From positions 58,718,735-58,782,734 of the forward strand of contig CM019070.1 of assembly GCA_009667805.1 (NCBI GenBank): a stretch of DNA of 64,000 bases, in the 5' to 3' direction. Both the position numbers and the translations under genes were made by a program. The number at the start of each line of letters is the position of its first letter. The stretch's first letter is position 1. The DNA comes from Leptobrachium leishanense (taxonomy: Eukaryota > Chordata > Amphibia > Anura > Megophryidae). The notes below the pieces were generated by a model. The model worked only from the letters and a program-made list of their open reading frames with translations, was not told the DNA's origin and searched no databases. Below, in pieces: positions 1 to 13,036 of this stretch.

Positions 1-770
1 AAAAAACAAAACAAAAAAAACAACAAAAAAAAAAAGAAAAGAAAAACCAGAACGGATTAAGCAGAACTATGGACTGCCCGGTCCAATGTAGCGTGGAGAT
101 TCGCATTAGGATAGTAGGTATGAGAGCTGTGAGCTCAGTCTAGTTTAGAGTAAGATGAGAGTCAGGAAGGTATTGCGTTATAGTGTATGCATGTCAGAGT
201 AGGGGTTTTAGTGGATTGCGTCCCGCCACCATTTCCACGGAGTATATTGTATTGAGGATCAAATTAGTGTACGCATGTGTGGGGTCAATGAGGGAAAGTA
301 ACATTGCCATACAGTGAGGAATTTCTTGGCGTGGATTTCTTTGTTAACCAGAGTATGTAGCCAGTCCATGCGAAAGAGGTGATTTACTTTGGTTTGAAAA
401 AGCGAGAGAGGGACTGGAGTCGAGTGATTCCAAGTTTGTAAAATTGTCTTACGACCCACTGCAGCTACCACTGATAAAAAGTGTTTGTGGTGTATTCGTA
501 AGGAAGGGATGGGACCTAAAATAAGGAACTCCGCGTCAATGGTAGGGATTGTTTGGTAGTGGAGAGGATGTAGGTGTGAACCGAGGACCAGAAGCGGCGA
601 ATTACCGGACAGCCCCAAAAGCAATGATATAGGTCAGTTTGTTTGTCCGGGCATTTAAAACACGAAGGATTAGGTTTCCAACCCATTAAATGCAGTCTAT
701 GTGGTGAGTAATAGCTGTGGTGTAGTGTTTTCCTAAACATTTCATGATATGACACTGCCGGTAAGATCTT
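1..770 (-). pseudogene. L1-like (Tx1-type) LINE, ORF2 C-terminal end and 3' UTR, broken
   Basis: Two overlapping minus-strand frames (755 to 516, then 624 to 259) together give the C-terminal tail of an L1-type ORF2 protein, downstream of the reverse transcriptase. The first frame carries a zinc-knuckle-like signature: Cys-x2-Cys, then His about nine residues on, then Gly-Cys-Pro and a Phe-Trp. The same signature (CWRC...GT..H..W.CP...FW) is present in the full L1 at 37530-37610, so both belong to the same broad LINE clade. The frame changes near 520-620. Positions 1-45 are A-rich on the plus strand, so the 3' UTR is T-rich; the window edge cuts the element. Residues beyond the knuckle are poorly conserved in this clade, so the exact boundary is uncertain. 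Confidence 0.75.
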
Positions 771-2885
771 AATCAGGTAAGTATAGGCCAGGGATTAATT
801 TGAAAAAAGTAAATTATTGTTGAACAGACATATAGCTCAAAGTCTAGGTTTTGTTTCAATCAAACGTACAATTTTACTCCATTCTTAATGGGTCAATTAA
901 TTTTCATAATATAGTTATGTAAATAATAGATATACTGTATATACATAGATATTTACACACAGGGATATTCACTAAACACTGTAGTTTACTGTTGTTGCAA
1001 CAAAGATAAACTTCGGTGTTTCCCAAAGAGAAATTCAAACAGCTGCAGGAGAAGCTTCATCAATGAATCTTTTCCTCCAGCTGATTGATTTTCCCTTTTG
1101 GCAAACTCCAGTCCAGTGTTTATGGTCAATACAACAACAATAAATGAAGTTGGTTATCGAATAAGCTTTGTTGTATCACTGTAAAGTCTTCTTTATCCTT
1201 TACAAAACAACATAGTTTTTTTCTTTGTTTTGGTCTAGGAAAACTGTACACCAGGGATGTCAAACTCTGACCCCCGATGTTGATGGTCTAAAATTTCCAG
1301 ATACCTTTGACTGCAATAGATGGAGAGAGAATCATGGGAGTTGTGGTTCAGCAACATCTGGGGAGCCGGATTTTGACTTAGCTGTACACAGTAAACTAAG
1401 AGTAAACGATAGCTAAAGGTTCAATATGTCTTGGCCTCCAGGTTGAAACTTGCCAGTCAGCACCTGTGATAATTATACCCACGCAGAGTTGTTTTCAACT
1501 CAAATTCTATTTCTTGCGTAACAGAGAAACCCAAGAGTAATACATTTTAAAATAATGTCAGATATACATATGTTGTTTAATTCGCACTTTATTTGTGACA
1601 GGTTTGTACATGGAGACGTTGTAATATGCTCCAGTTCCTTTATCTCTCCATGTATGTAATCCAGGTAAAACCATTGCTTACGTTGTTTACATGCTGTGCT
1701 TTCTGGTATCAATTATCAATTTTGCACCGATCAATATCATGCAAGGTGTGTGCTATATAAATCATATTAATCTGCTGCATGCGCTGCTGGCTCAATATAA
1801 AAGAAAGGACGCCCAGACTCTTGGCATTCTTCGTCCTCCACACACCTGCATGATGATGCTCGGAGGATTAGCAGATGATATATATCTATTAATTATAGTC
1901 TGTAACAAGGAAAAGAGCCTTTAGCACTGATTTTTGAGAACTCGTGCCAGTATAGCTTTTTTTTTAGTCATCTCTTGCATATCATAGCCAGCAGATGCCA
2001 GAAGCTAAGAAGATACTCATCAGAATTACCACAATTGTCTCCCGCTAGGTTTTTGCGCCTGCCAAAATCAATCTGCGTATTTATGCTGCAGCAATAATAA
2101 AAACATGCACAACTTCTATATTTTATTGATTTGGTATGTGTAGAATGTGTAAATATATGTTGCTGCGTATTTTTTTTCGGGCTGGTGTATTTGAGTTTGT
2201 CCAGGTCGTTCAGATTTGCCATTAACACCAGCTTTTCAAAGACGATAAAATTATGCGCGCAAACGTTGTCCGTTAAAAATCGATTGTAATACCATCCTCA
2301 TACCAGCGCACAAACGCATTTGTGCTCACAATGTTAAGTATTACGGTACGCAGTACGGTATGCTCGCAAAGTATTTGCGCAGGTCTACCCACGTTAGACG
2401 TTAACGTGCATTTTTTGCACGGACATTGTAATACGACATTCTGCGCAAAGGGTTTTGCCCCTCGCGTTAATGTGTTTTTGTGCACGCGTTAAGATTTGCT
2501 TTGGGACTGAAATAGAGCCCAAAATCATTAAATGATATATTCCATACATAATGAGCTTTAAATTATAATCACAGGCAGTTATTATCAAAGTTCAGTCATT
2601 TCAGTTTGTTTCCGTCCCACCATCAAATGGTGACAAGACAGGGCGAGTGCTTCCATTAGGACAATTAGGAAGTAGCCCGAAGACACCATTAGGAGAGGGG
2701 GCTCTCTGGGTTAACATAACAGCTTGCACTATGGCAGGTGTTATGTTCTGCCTGTGTAGCGCTGCCACAGAGCTTGCAGTAGAGCCCTCCTGCCATTAGC
2801 CCATAGAGGTGATAGCCGCAAGAGCTCTCTGATCGCAAGTGCCCACTGCCTGCAAGGTGTGGGGAAAGACATTAGGAGGTTAAGG
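771..2885. other. About 2.1 kb without a recognisable gene
   Basis: No coding region is supported. Positions 1249-1400 hold a repeat-like stretch containing 'catgggagttgtggttcagc', a phrase whose reverse-sense relatives occur at 14744-14766 and 48142-48160, so part is probably an old DNA-transposon relic. Positions 2240-2500 are rich in CpG and in short palindromes built on 'acgttaacgt'-like words, unlike the AT-rich flanks. Short open frames here have no family resemblance I recognise. Confidence 0.5.
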
Positions 2886-3413
2886 ACATTTCTATGTGTT
2901 CCATGTACAACAAAACACTATGAGGTTTTTGTGTTTCACTGGCCATTGCAACGTAAGCTCATTCGCCACTTCAAGGCACCTCTTTATAGAGTGAGTACCT
3001 AACCAATGTAACCAAAAGCTGCTCTACTGAGCAGCTCCAAGCCCCTCCTGCTGCTTTTCAGCTAAGGAGAGGCAGAGATATGGTGGGTTTTATTTATACA
3101 TGCACCAAACACTTCCCATTTGGGATTAAAAAAAAAACACGGAAAGAGGAACAGCAGCAAAATGACGGACTGGAGTTACAAGCATAATATACATACATAC
3201 AGAAAAAATTACGTTGCGCCCATACTCACCGGAGCGGCTGCAACAGTCTGGAGTAACAGCCCAGTTAATGTATAAAACATAACAAGAGAAAAAAAAGTTG
3301 TCATCTGCGCTCGTTTCTATGTGTTCCATGTACAACAAAACACTATGAGGTTTTTGTTTGTTTCAGTGGCCATTGCAACGTAAACTCACTCGCCACTTCA
3401 AGGCACCTCTCCC
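2886..3413. repeat. Dispersed ~1.3-unit copy of the 417-bp satellite
   Basis: The stretch starting 'atttctatgtgttccatg' is repeated within itself at 3316-3413, giving slightly more than one unit length. It matches the monomer of the large array at 56239-61385 almost throughout, including 'ccgctctactgagcagctcc'-like and 'gcccatactcaccggagcgg' segments. This copy is clearly more diverged from the array units than they are from each other. A partial tandem outside the main array means the unit is dispersed as well as arrayed. Confidence 0.85.
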
Positions 3414-3479
3414 TACATAGGAGGATCGAGCCTTGCAGCGCTGAGCGCACTAACTGCGCTCAGCGAGGTGGCCACACAG

Positions 3480-3530
3480 GTGTCAGAGTGGAAGGAACGT
3501 CCACTCTCACGGACGTTCCTTCCGCTCTCA
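3480..3530. repeat. Short hairpin
   Basis: The 13-base arms 'ggaaggaacgtcc' and 'ggacgttccttcc' are separated by 8 bases. This is probably the tip of an old palindromic element. Nothing else is recognisable in 3414-3693. Confidence 0.5.
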
Positions 3531-3693
3531 AAAATGCTCGTCTGACCCCGGCCGGGACGGCTTGTGGTGGAGGCAGAGGTAATGTTTACACATCGTTTCC
3601 CCCTCCCATTGGTGATTGGTAGATACAGTGATCAAAGTATAAGGAAAGGCTCTTCCTGCATACATTTCACACCAGTCAGGCAGTATGTCATAC

Positions 3694-4145
3694 AAATCAA
3701 ATCAAATCAAAATAAGCTTTATTGGCAGGACCAAATACATTTTAGCATTGCCCAAGCATATGGGGAGGTTATGTGGGGTGGAGGGGGGGTAGTGGGACAT
3801 ATATGGGGGGACTGGGCAAGTCCATGGACATTATCAGGGGTAAGGGATAATGTGAAGTGGGATGGGGCGAGTCCATGTTCGGGATTTATAAGTCCGGGAT
3901 CTCTCATGTTCCTCTCAGTCTGTGACATTTTGTGACGTATTGGGCAGATATTTTCACCGCCGGCTCCTCTTCTCCCAGTATGATGTGGAGTTTCCTCGTC
4001 TCTTCTATAGAGGTGAAGTCCGGGATGAGAGCGGAGAGTCACTGGAAGTGAGTTTCCCTCAGTGCTGAGTACTTGGGGCACTGTAGGAGGAAGTGGACCT
4101 TATCTTCCTGGGTTCCCCTGGTCACAATGCTGGCACAGTATATTC
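3694..4145 (-). pseudogene. Non-LTR retrotransposon, 3' end of the ORF and 3' UTR
   Basis: Read on the minus strand, several frames joined by frameshifts give the tail seen in many vertebrate LINE proteins: a Thr-rich cysteine segment, then a phrase resembling 'FLL.CPKYS.LR', then 'LLGE...A..Y...CH.LR'. The plus-strand 'aataagctttattggcagga' at 3710-3730 is the typical end of such an element. The short 'caaat' repeat at 3694-3709 would be its simple-repeat tail. The copy is 5'-truncated and carries several frame breaks. I cannot fix the clade from this much sequence. Confidence 0.55.
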
Positions 4146-4439
4146 TCCCTGGGCTCCCATACTATTTATCCCTATACCCTCATTATTTTCTGTTCTACTA
4201 TGCCGCAAGTCACCCAATATCTTTTATGTTCTAGGGTCTACTGTTGTATGCTTCTATATTTTTCTTATCAGTATTTCTGTATTGCTCTGATTTTTTGTTG
4301 TAAATGCAATACTTTCATTATAAACTTAAAATTTCTTAAAAAAAATTTGATTTCAATGTAATATAAAAACAAAACTGTGCAAAATAAATGTGGGTTAATT
4401 CATTAAGCAGGAATATGTGATCAGTTGACAAATTACTAA
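4146..4439. other. Non-coding, nothing recognised
   Basis: AT-rich sequence with short runs of A and T. No open frame or repeat that I can relate to anything else in the window. Confidence 0.5.
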
Positions 4440-6249
4440 CAGGGTTATTCAAAGAGATTCGAAAAGTCACCGCACGTTCGGTGACTTTTCGTTTTCTTCA
4501 ATTCGGTTCCTTTTGCCGATCCCATTTCGGTGACCCTGCGGTGTATTCAGCAAGCACCACAGGGTCCCCGAATTGCAGGGAAAAGCTGCCGCAAACCCGA
4601 TGAAAACTAACCACAAAACCCACCGAATGCACGCCAAAACACACGAAAACATCTGGATTAACCCGTCGAAAAACCCGAGCAGAAGCCGATCACACGCAGC
4701 CGAAGCAGCCGACACTGCAGACGAGGCAGTGAATAAATTAGCAAAACCATTTGTATTGTTTGAAAATGAATCGCTGTTTGCAAAGAAACTACTGAGCGAA
4801 AATGTCTGAAATTTGCATATGAGGTCCAGGGAATGATAATAAAAAGGGATGTTACAGAAAAAATAAGTAAACTTAACCACTTCGCTGCGGAGGACGCGCT
4901 CAGCGTCCTCCCGAATCAGCCTGCAATCGCCGGATTCCGGCCGATCGCTGTGCCCCCCGGTGCGGGCTGACATCTTGGATGTCAGCCGTCAATCCGGGAC
5001 TGCCGCGGGCACAATAGATGTCATCGCGGTGGCGCGATGACATCTATTTCAGGCGCCCCCCCCCCGCGTGTGCGGAGGAGGCGCCTGAAAGGGAGGGGGG
5101 AGGTCCTTCGGACCTCTCTCCCTCCCGATCGCGGGGGTCCTGAGCTTAATGCCAGGCACCATTTGGAAGGGCACAGCCTGCCCTTCCAAACGGTGGCTGT
5201 CATTAACCCCTGGGGAGCCGGATCACGAATCGGCAGCTAGGGGTTAAAGTTTGGTACTGTTGGATCGGCCAGAGCATGGCCGATCCAACGATACCAAACA
5301 TGACTATGAAAAAGTTTAAAAAAATAAATAAAATTAAAAATAAAAATAAAAAAATATTTAAAAAAAAATTATAAAAAAAAAAATAAACAAGTTTTTTTTC
5401 TTTTTTGTGGTTTGTTAATGCAGCAATATTGTTCCCATTTCAATTATAATGTGAACAATGATGCTGCACTAACGATTATTGTATGCGGTGCGTTTGTTAA
5501 AAATCGCGTAATTTTCCCCCAAAAAAAATGTAACGAGACCCCATCTCTAATTTTTTTAACAAGCGCACCCCATACAAAATATAACCGCAATTGCTCGCAT
5601 GTTAAAATGTGAAAAAAAACACTTTACACGTTGTAAATTATTGAATTCATATTTTATTGCATTTCTGCCAAGTCTGACGGAAAGAACGATATATAATATG
5701 TCTGGGTCATATACTAAAATAAGCCTTCAAAAGACGTTTAAACATGATGAGCAAAACCGGTAAAAATGACCTCAGCACAGAGGCGGGAAATGCCTCAGCA
5801 GCGAAAGGGTTAAAAAAACAATCGGTCTTTAAAAAAATAAATAAATAAATAAATCTGAAAAATGCTTAAAGTATCCTAAAAAATCTATAAATAAAGAGAC
5901 TCTTTACTGCAGAATTTTATAATGAACGGTTTATTAGATATTGAATTAAAACGGGAATATTTTTAACATTGAAGCCTATGGGATTCTCCTGAATTAACTT
6001 GCCGAATTAAACCACCGAATGGCAGGGCATTTCGGGAACCTTTCACTGCTGGTTTGTGTTATCTGAATAGCTGAAGCAGTGCATTTCATGGGGATTTCAC
6101 TGCCCTCGAACAGGCACCGAACAGGCACCGTATGTGCAGGCAATTCGCCAGGATTTGGCGAATTGCCTGCTCTCAGAATACCCGAATGGTCAGGAAAGGT
6201 AACCGAACGCTGATTTCTCAAGCAATTCGGAGCTCTTTGGATAACCCTG
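4440..6249. mobile_element. Inverted-repeat DNA element, family 'CAGGGTTATTCA', copy 1
   Basis: The left end 'cagggttattcaaagag' (from 4440) is mirrored by 'ctctttggataaccctg' ending at 6249. The left part contains 'aaaagtcaccg...cggtgactttt', an internal palindrome seen in other copies (17250-17290, 50030-50070, 54866-54900). The right part (5870-6240) carries the shared core 'ctgcagaa' / 'aataaagagactcttta' and gaattgcc palindromes. It has no coding capacity and is presumably non-autonomous. A piggyBac-like element is nested at 4877-5809. The flanks (taa / cat) do not give a clear TSD, so the superfamily is not settled. Confidence 0.7.
4877..5809 (+). mobile_element. piggyBac-like MITE flanked by TTAA, copy 1
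   Basis: The ends 'ttaaccacttcgctgc' and 'gcagcgaaagggttaa' are inverted repeats. TTAA lies directly outside both ends (4873-4876 and 5810-5813), the signature target of piggyBac elements. The GC-rich left half holds inverted segments such as 'ggatcggcc...ggccgatcc'. The right half is AT-rich with 'ttaatgcagcaatattgttc'. No transposase is present. Related copies lie at 23267-24100, 28299-28912, 30852-32089 and 62395-62990. Confidence 0.85.
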
Positions 6250-6335
6250 CATATTTACATCAACTGCAACTGAATAAGTATGGCAAACTCGTTTATCAAA
6301 TTGTTTTAAATCACTGTTTCACTAATTGGTGTTTA

Positions 6336-7951
<1,616 letters not shown>

Positions 7952-8196
7952 TATGTCACACATTGGCCTCGATTTAATTCCTTTGGCTAAGCATTTTTTA
8001 AATGATTACAACTGGTTAGAAAAATGTCAAAAGATTTATCTACAAAAATTCCCATAGACTTTAATGGTGACTTCTGTAGATACAGTAAATCTTTCAAAAA
8101 AGTTTTAACAGATTTTATTTATTTAAAAATGCTTATCCAAAGGAAGCTTGTTAGCTCGGCCGCTGTGTAGAATCCGTTCTATTAATTAAATCATGT

Positions 8197-8450
8197 CATT
8201 TTTTTTTTAAAGACTTTATTTAAGGTAAAACAGGCAATCACAGATAAAAACTAAACATCAGTCTGAATAAAAAAACCTTGTTCCACCTACATTTTCCAAG
8301 TGAAGCATCACCCAAGAGAGGGGAGACGACAGGCGAAAGAGAGAACAAGAAGAAGAGAAAACGAAAATAATAGGGAGACAGAAAAAATGGTGGGATGGGG
8401 CAGAGTAGGATCTCCACGGGTTCACATTCACAGGCAACCAGGCACCCTCT
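8197..8450 (-). mobile_element. L1-type 3' UTR with poly(A), 5'-truncated
   Basis: On the minus strand a pyrimidine-rich stretch leads to 'aaataaagtcttt' and a run of A at 8197-8210, a polyadenylation signal followed by a retroposition tail. The full L1 at 29133-38358 also ends in a pyrimidine-rich 3' UTR plus AATAAA and A-tail, so this is probably the same broad LINE type. No coding remnant is visible, and the 5' limit is approximate. Confidence 0.5.
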
Positions 8451-9572
8451 ACCTTAACAATACGACATATTCAAATATCCCTGGCAACAGGCATCACTCC
8501 CAAAATCGGCAATTTTCCCCCCAATATCTCTATTGGTATTATACAGGCAAGCGTTCTGAGAAATGATGATATCAGGACACAGAGTGTGCTGACATCATCG
8601 GTGACCGGCAGCCAGGATATACAAAATCCCAGCTATGTGGTGTGGAGGAAACTCCTCCGCTACACACAGCCATTTCTGCCAAATGGCAAAAGTGGGAAGG
8701 GGGGTATCCACAGCCTGACCACTTTGAAAATCTAATGGTCGGGGTGAATAGAATGCCACTTGAAGCTAGCAAGACACTATCAGGACAAATTTGTCTGCGC
8801 GGCTGTGAGCTCTTCCAAGTATTTTTGCTTTTTAATGAACATTGTATGTCTTTTGATGCGATTTTGGCTCGGAAGGTGAACTTTAGAAAATCTTGCCGAA
8901 AGCGACATATGTCTACGGCGTCTGTCTTTTGTGCAAATTTGTATTACTGTGTTATTAAAATGTAATTTGGATTTTCATTAGATTACGGAGTGAAGGCACG
9001 CAACTTGATTTGAATTAAACTAGGCTTTTACATAATGGTTACCTTCCTTACGGGGACAGGCGTTGCAGACGTTCTTGCTTACGGGGAATCTTTGCGATAC
9101 TAAGTATACAGGTCTTTTTTTTTCCTTTGGCAACTTTCCCCACTCTAACAGTAAAAATATTTAAAAAAAATAATAAGTCTTTTTTTTTTGCTGTAGTAAT
9201 CTTGAATCCATGTAATGGAGAGCTATAAAATTAATCTTCTGAAAAGATAATAATGCTGTCAATCTCCTAAAAGCAGAGGCAACAAGATAAAAGACAAGTA
9301 TACTGGGTGTCAAGTATTAACATTACAAATGCAGGTACTTACAAAGATTTCTCCACCCTCCAAGTAACCATTGTCACCTCAAACTTGACCCACCAATCAT
9401 ACTCAAATATGACTCTCGTACATCCATGAAACCCCTCCACTCCACAGCAATTGCCATAAAAGTCTATTCTCCAAACAGTGGATTGACTTCATGTGAAACT
9501 TTGGTGAATTCACTATCTAGGGAGGTTTCACAGTAGTTAATCCCAGCTGGGGTTGGTAATGTTTTTTGGGGT
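8451..9572. other. About 1.1 kb with no recognised gene
   Basis: Short open frames only. 8580-8800 is less AT-rich and may be an old repeat, but I cannot relate it to other segments of the window. Confidence 0.45.
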
Positions 9573-10337
9573 TTTTTTTAGAAAGAATTTTACCAGGAAG
9601 GATACATTGAGATTTCTCTCTTTTTTCAAGTAGATACTCGAGTATACCGCTAGATTTTGCTGACAAAAATTGACCTTAAAATTGGAGGGGTCGCATTATA
9701 TTCGAGACATCTGCATTGCGTGTATAAAAAAAAGAAAAGAAAAAAATCTTGCCTTGTTCTGGATCCCAAGTCTCCCAGAAATTCCGGTAGTCTCACTGAA
9801 ATGAATGCGGGCTCCCTGATACATGCAAACAGTTCAGGAACTCCCAGATTCAGGAGAGGTGGGATCCATCATGGCCAGAGGGCAAGCTCGGTTTAAGCCA
9901 ATCATTCACCTCGCTTGCCTCCACCGGCCATCTAATCGCTAGTAAAGGAGACGGATGGCCAGCGGCTTCATACTTAGTAACAGCTACAATCATTTTAGAG
10001 CCGAGCACCCTGGCCGGAGGGGTAGCCTGACTGTGTTAAGAGAACCTGGAAGGATTTTAATTGTTTACCGGTACAGTATAATTTTGCTCCTCGCATTATA
10101 TTCGAGTCTTGAGTATTCTCTAATTTTCATAATAAATCTCTATCCTCTGCATTATATTCAGGTCGCACTATACTCGAGTATCTACGGTGTGTCCTGGGTG
10201 GCGAGTATGTGCCATTAGGTTTCCTGCCCAAGGACACTTCCTGAAGAGATGCTCTGGCCGGGTTTCGAACCTGTATCTCCACAGTCTCCATGGTTACAGA
10301 GCAGTGATGGTACCTCTACTCCACCCAGCCAGCTTGC
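9573..10337 (-). mobile_element. tRNA-derived SINE, split by a nested DNA element
   Basis: The SINE is in two parts, 10337-10186 (head) and 9630-9573 (tail). The head on the minus strand has a tRNA-like promoter: an A-box-like 'tgggtggagtagagg' and a B box 'ggttcgaaacc' (10271-10261). The tail reads 'ttgaaaa..gagagaaatctc' then 'cttcctggtaaaattctt', the same sequence that ends the LINE copies at 17440-17790 and 61440-61955. A second SINE of this family is at 36882-37078. Total SINE length without the insert is about 210 bp. Confidence 0.75.
9631..10184. mobile_element. Short DNA transposon (MITE), ends 'gatactcgagtata'
   Basis: Inverted repeats 'gtagatactcgagtata' (9630-9646) and 'tatactcgagtatctac' (10169-10185) bound a 554-bp insert that interrupts the SINE. 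The motif 'gcattatattcgag' recurs inside near both ends (9692, 10093, 10149). TA at each edge could be the target duplication, but about five extra bases at the right junction leave this uncertain. There is no coding capacity. Confidence 0.7.
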
Positions 10338-12850
10338 AGGTATGAGTACATTATGCAGATATACACCACACGGAAGGGATAGGTGAATATAGTTCAAGAA
10401 GGTTTATTAGCCAGGCACACACGTGTATGTAATACTGTATACTGTAGAACATAAAGATGGGAACTTAAGCAGCAGGCTGAGGGATCCGGCTTGAGGTGTG
10501 TAAGCTTAGGGTTAAAAACCTTGTATAAAATCTTCAATGGGTCACCAGTTGTTGAAATCTTGAAAGGATAAAGAGATGATAGAACCTCTACAGGTTTAAA
10601 ATGTCTTAACAACTTTAATGTGTGAGCGAGCTTCCGTTACAGTCTTTACATATATGAATTGATAGGGAACACACACACACGAAACTACATTTATCTTTTG
10701 ATCGATGTTCACTTTCACAAACTCAAGAGTTCATAAGTATTTGAAAATGTGAACAATATAAAAACAAAAAGATAAAATCCACGCTACAATTCACATACGT
10801 GGGATGCACTCATGATTATAGGCATCACTTCAGAAACAGAAAAGATTACCTGTCCCCAAGCTTTGTTCATTTAGTGGAATCCCCACATTCTCTCAGAGAA
10901 ACTATCATAACAATTGATCGAAACGAAAGGAAAGCGTGTAGTTTACAGACTACTACATGGGGAATTCAATCATCTAAAAGCAAATATGTTGTTTCTGTGT
11001 TCATTTATAAATGTAGCAATCGGCCGGGGATCATTTCGGTATATTGCAAAATACTAGGGTTGAGAAAAGAAATTAAGAGTCGCTACCGGTATAGGGAAAT
11101 ACCAAATGAATGCTTGATTGAACCTGTTCTTTAGAATTCATGCTCATATGGCTCAGAGCCCACTCTCGTTTCTTCCCACCTTGTTTTGTTACAGGGTGAA
11201 ATCTGGAATACAATGAAAATGGCAGGTAGGAAATGCTAAGGGCTCTTTTCCATAGTTGGTGCTAATGTTGAGTCTCGATATGTAAGTGTTAGTGCTAGCA
11301 TTAGTAAGTTTAACGTCTGGCATCGATATTCCGATCTTGACGTGAAACTGGGGTGGAAAAGTTTTGCACCTGACAGCTTGCATGAGCTTACCCTACTTTG
11401 TGTCTCCTATAATTAACATGGGGAGCGTGATCTATTTTTAGTGTCTCGACAAGTGAGGTATTGCAATGTGCTGAACCAAATTACCTTTGGAACACAAAAT
11501 TTTAACAGCTCCTAAAAGTGAAAGCAAACTCATTTAACACGCTCTAAATCCCCCGTAAAAACCCCATACCCACATGTGATCCCCAGCAAAAAGGATTGCC
11601 CGATCCGACCGCCACTTCTTCTCCCCCGGAGCAGAGTGAGACTGAGAACAAATAGTTGTTAGGCTCCCTCCACAACACTGCGTGATCACGGAAGGGCGGC
11701 TTTATTTATTTATAAAAGGATTTTACCAGGCTTGGAAGTGCATGCCTTCAAGGAGTCCTATGGTCTCCACGAGCTGATACTCGCAGTGGTGCGGAAGAGC
11801 TACTGTGGGTATCAGGGAGGTTAGCACTGCTTTCCAGAACAAGGTGCTGAGGTAGCACCTTTCAAGGAATACGTCATTAACATAAAGACAGTAAGGGGAA
11901 ATCCGCATGCACAGATTTTTCGGCTTACCGTCTCCATGCTACCGTCAACTAGGCAATATAGCCCTATAAAGGCTAACATTAGAGGGTTGTTTTAGGGTTA
12001 AAATCTGATTAGTGGGACAGAGGAATAAGCATTAACCCCCCCCCCAGCCTGCATCCACCCTCCTATTTTTATCCTTGAGACTGGTGACTTACTTTAAGTC
12101 TTGCACTGGGCTCCGGTCTGCAGTTCTTTGGACATGAGCTGCTGCTGACCTCCTGTGAGCTGCAGCAGTCACTTGACTGAAGGGGGAGGGGATGCCCGAG
12201 CAAGTATCCAGCTAATTCAATGACTCTTGATGTAAGCACACTGAAAGCCATTGGAGGGAAATAATTCCTGAAAAGGCTCTAACTTGTGGGTATTGATCTG
12301 TAATCCTAAAATCAGCTCTTGATGATCTGAGCTTCTGGGTGGAGCATTGAGCCCCCTGCATCCAGAGGGCTGAATCAGCCCTCTAACTGGACCCCTGAAG
12401 TGGTGAGAGGGAAGCAGAGTCACACAAAGTACAGACAATACTTGTGGCTACTCACAACTTCGACCAGCAATAGCTTTATTTTCGGTTATGTGCCTTTCCA
12501 GGCATAAAGGTGTAGGCAGCAGTGAACCAATCACAAATGTTTTACATTACAAATTTCCTGGAATATGCTGAATACACTTTTTCAAAAATAATGAGTAATT
12601 AAAAGAAAACAATTGACACATGGAGGAGCATATCTTTTTTCAGAAGAGTGTAAAGGCAGTTTTGGATAAAGGACAATTTTGGTGATATGGAAGGACACAC
12701 AACCCATCCTACATACCCCATCCTGAATACCACAGGCAGCAGGGTCTCAATAAAGACAACAAGAAGCACTGTAAGCTTTTAGTTTTTTTTTACAGCAAGC
12801 TTCTTGTAGGCATTTTTGTCAAAATACAATTTTTAACAGTTTCATCGGGT
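10338..12850. other. About 2.5 kb without a recognisable gene
   Basis: Only short open frames, the longest 111 codons at 10799-11134 on the plus strand, with no family resemblance. There is a CA run at 10670-10680. Segments 12060-12440 and 12450-12530 have the look of old repeats. No RNA gene is seen. Confidence 0.45.
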
Positions 12851-13036
12851 GTCATGCCCAAATTGCTAGAACTTTGGGGGCACCTACAGGAGCCCAAATG
12901 CAAACAAAATTTGTTTGCAACAAACCAATTTCATTAGCAATGTTACAGCATAGTTCCCTATCATGGTACCCCAATCTCTGGCTGCTGTGTCAGCTACTGC
13001 TGATTGTGTATACATGATCATAGTAGTGAAGGGGTT
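12851..13036. mobile_element. piggyBac-like MITE fragment
   Basis: The end 'atcatagtagtgaaggggttaa' region and the preceding 'gctgctgtgtcagctactgc' match the right part of the element at 15986-16416. The left end is not clear, so this is a truncated or decayed copy. It ends at a TTAA. Confidence 0.5.

Noticed and set aside
10186..10337. tRNA gene
   Set aside because: A and B boxes are present, but a cloverleaf with a proper acceptor stem does not form and the sequence continues into a LINE-like tail. A SINE explains it, and a second copy exists at 36882-37078.
10799..11134. Host exon of 111 codons
   Set aside because: No splice-site context, domain or conserved composition distinguishes it from chance open frames in this AT-rich interval.
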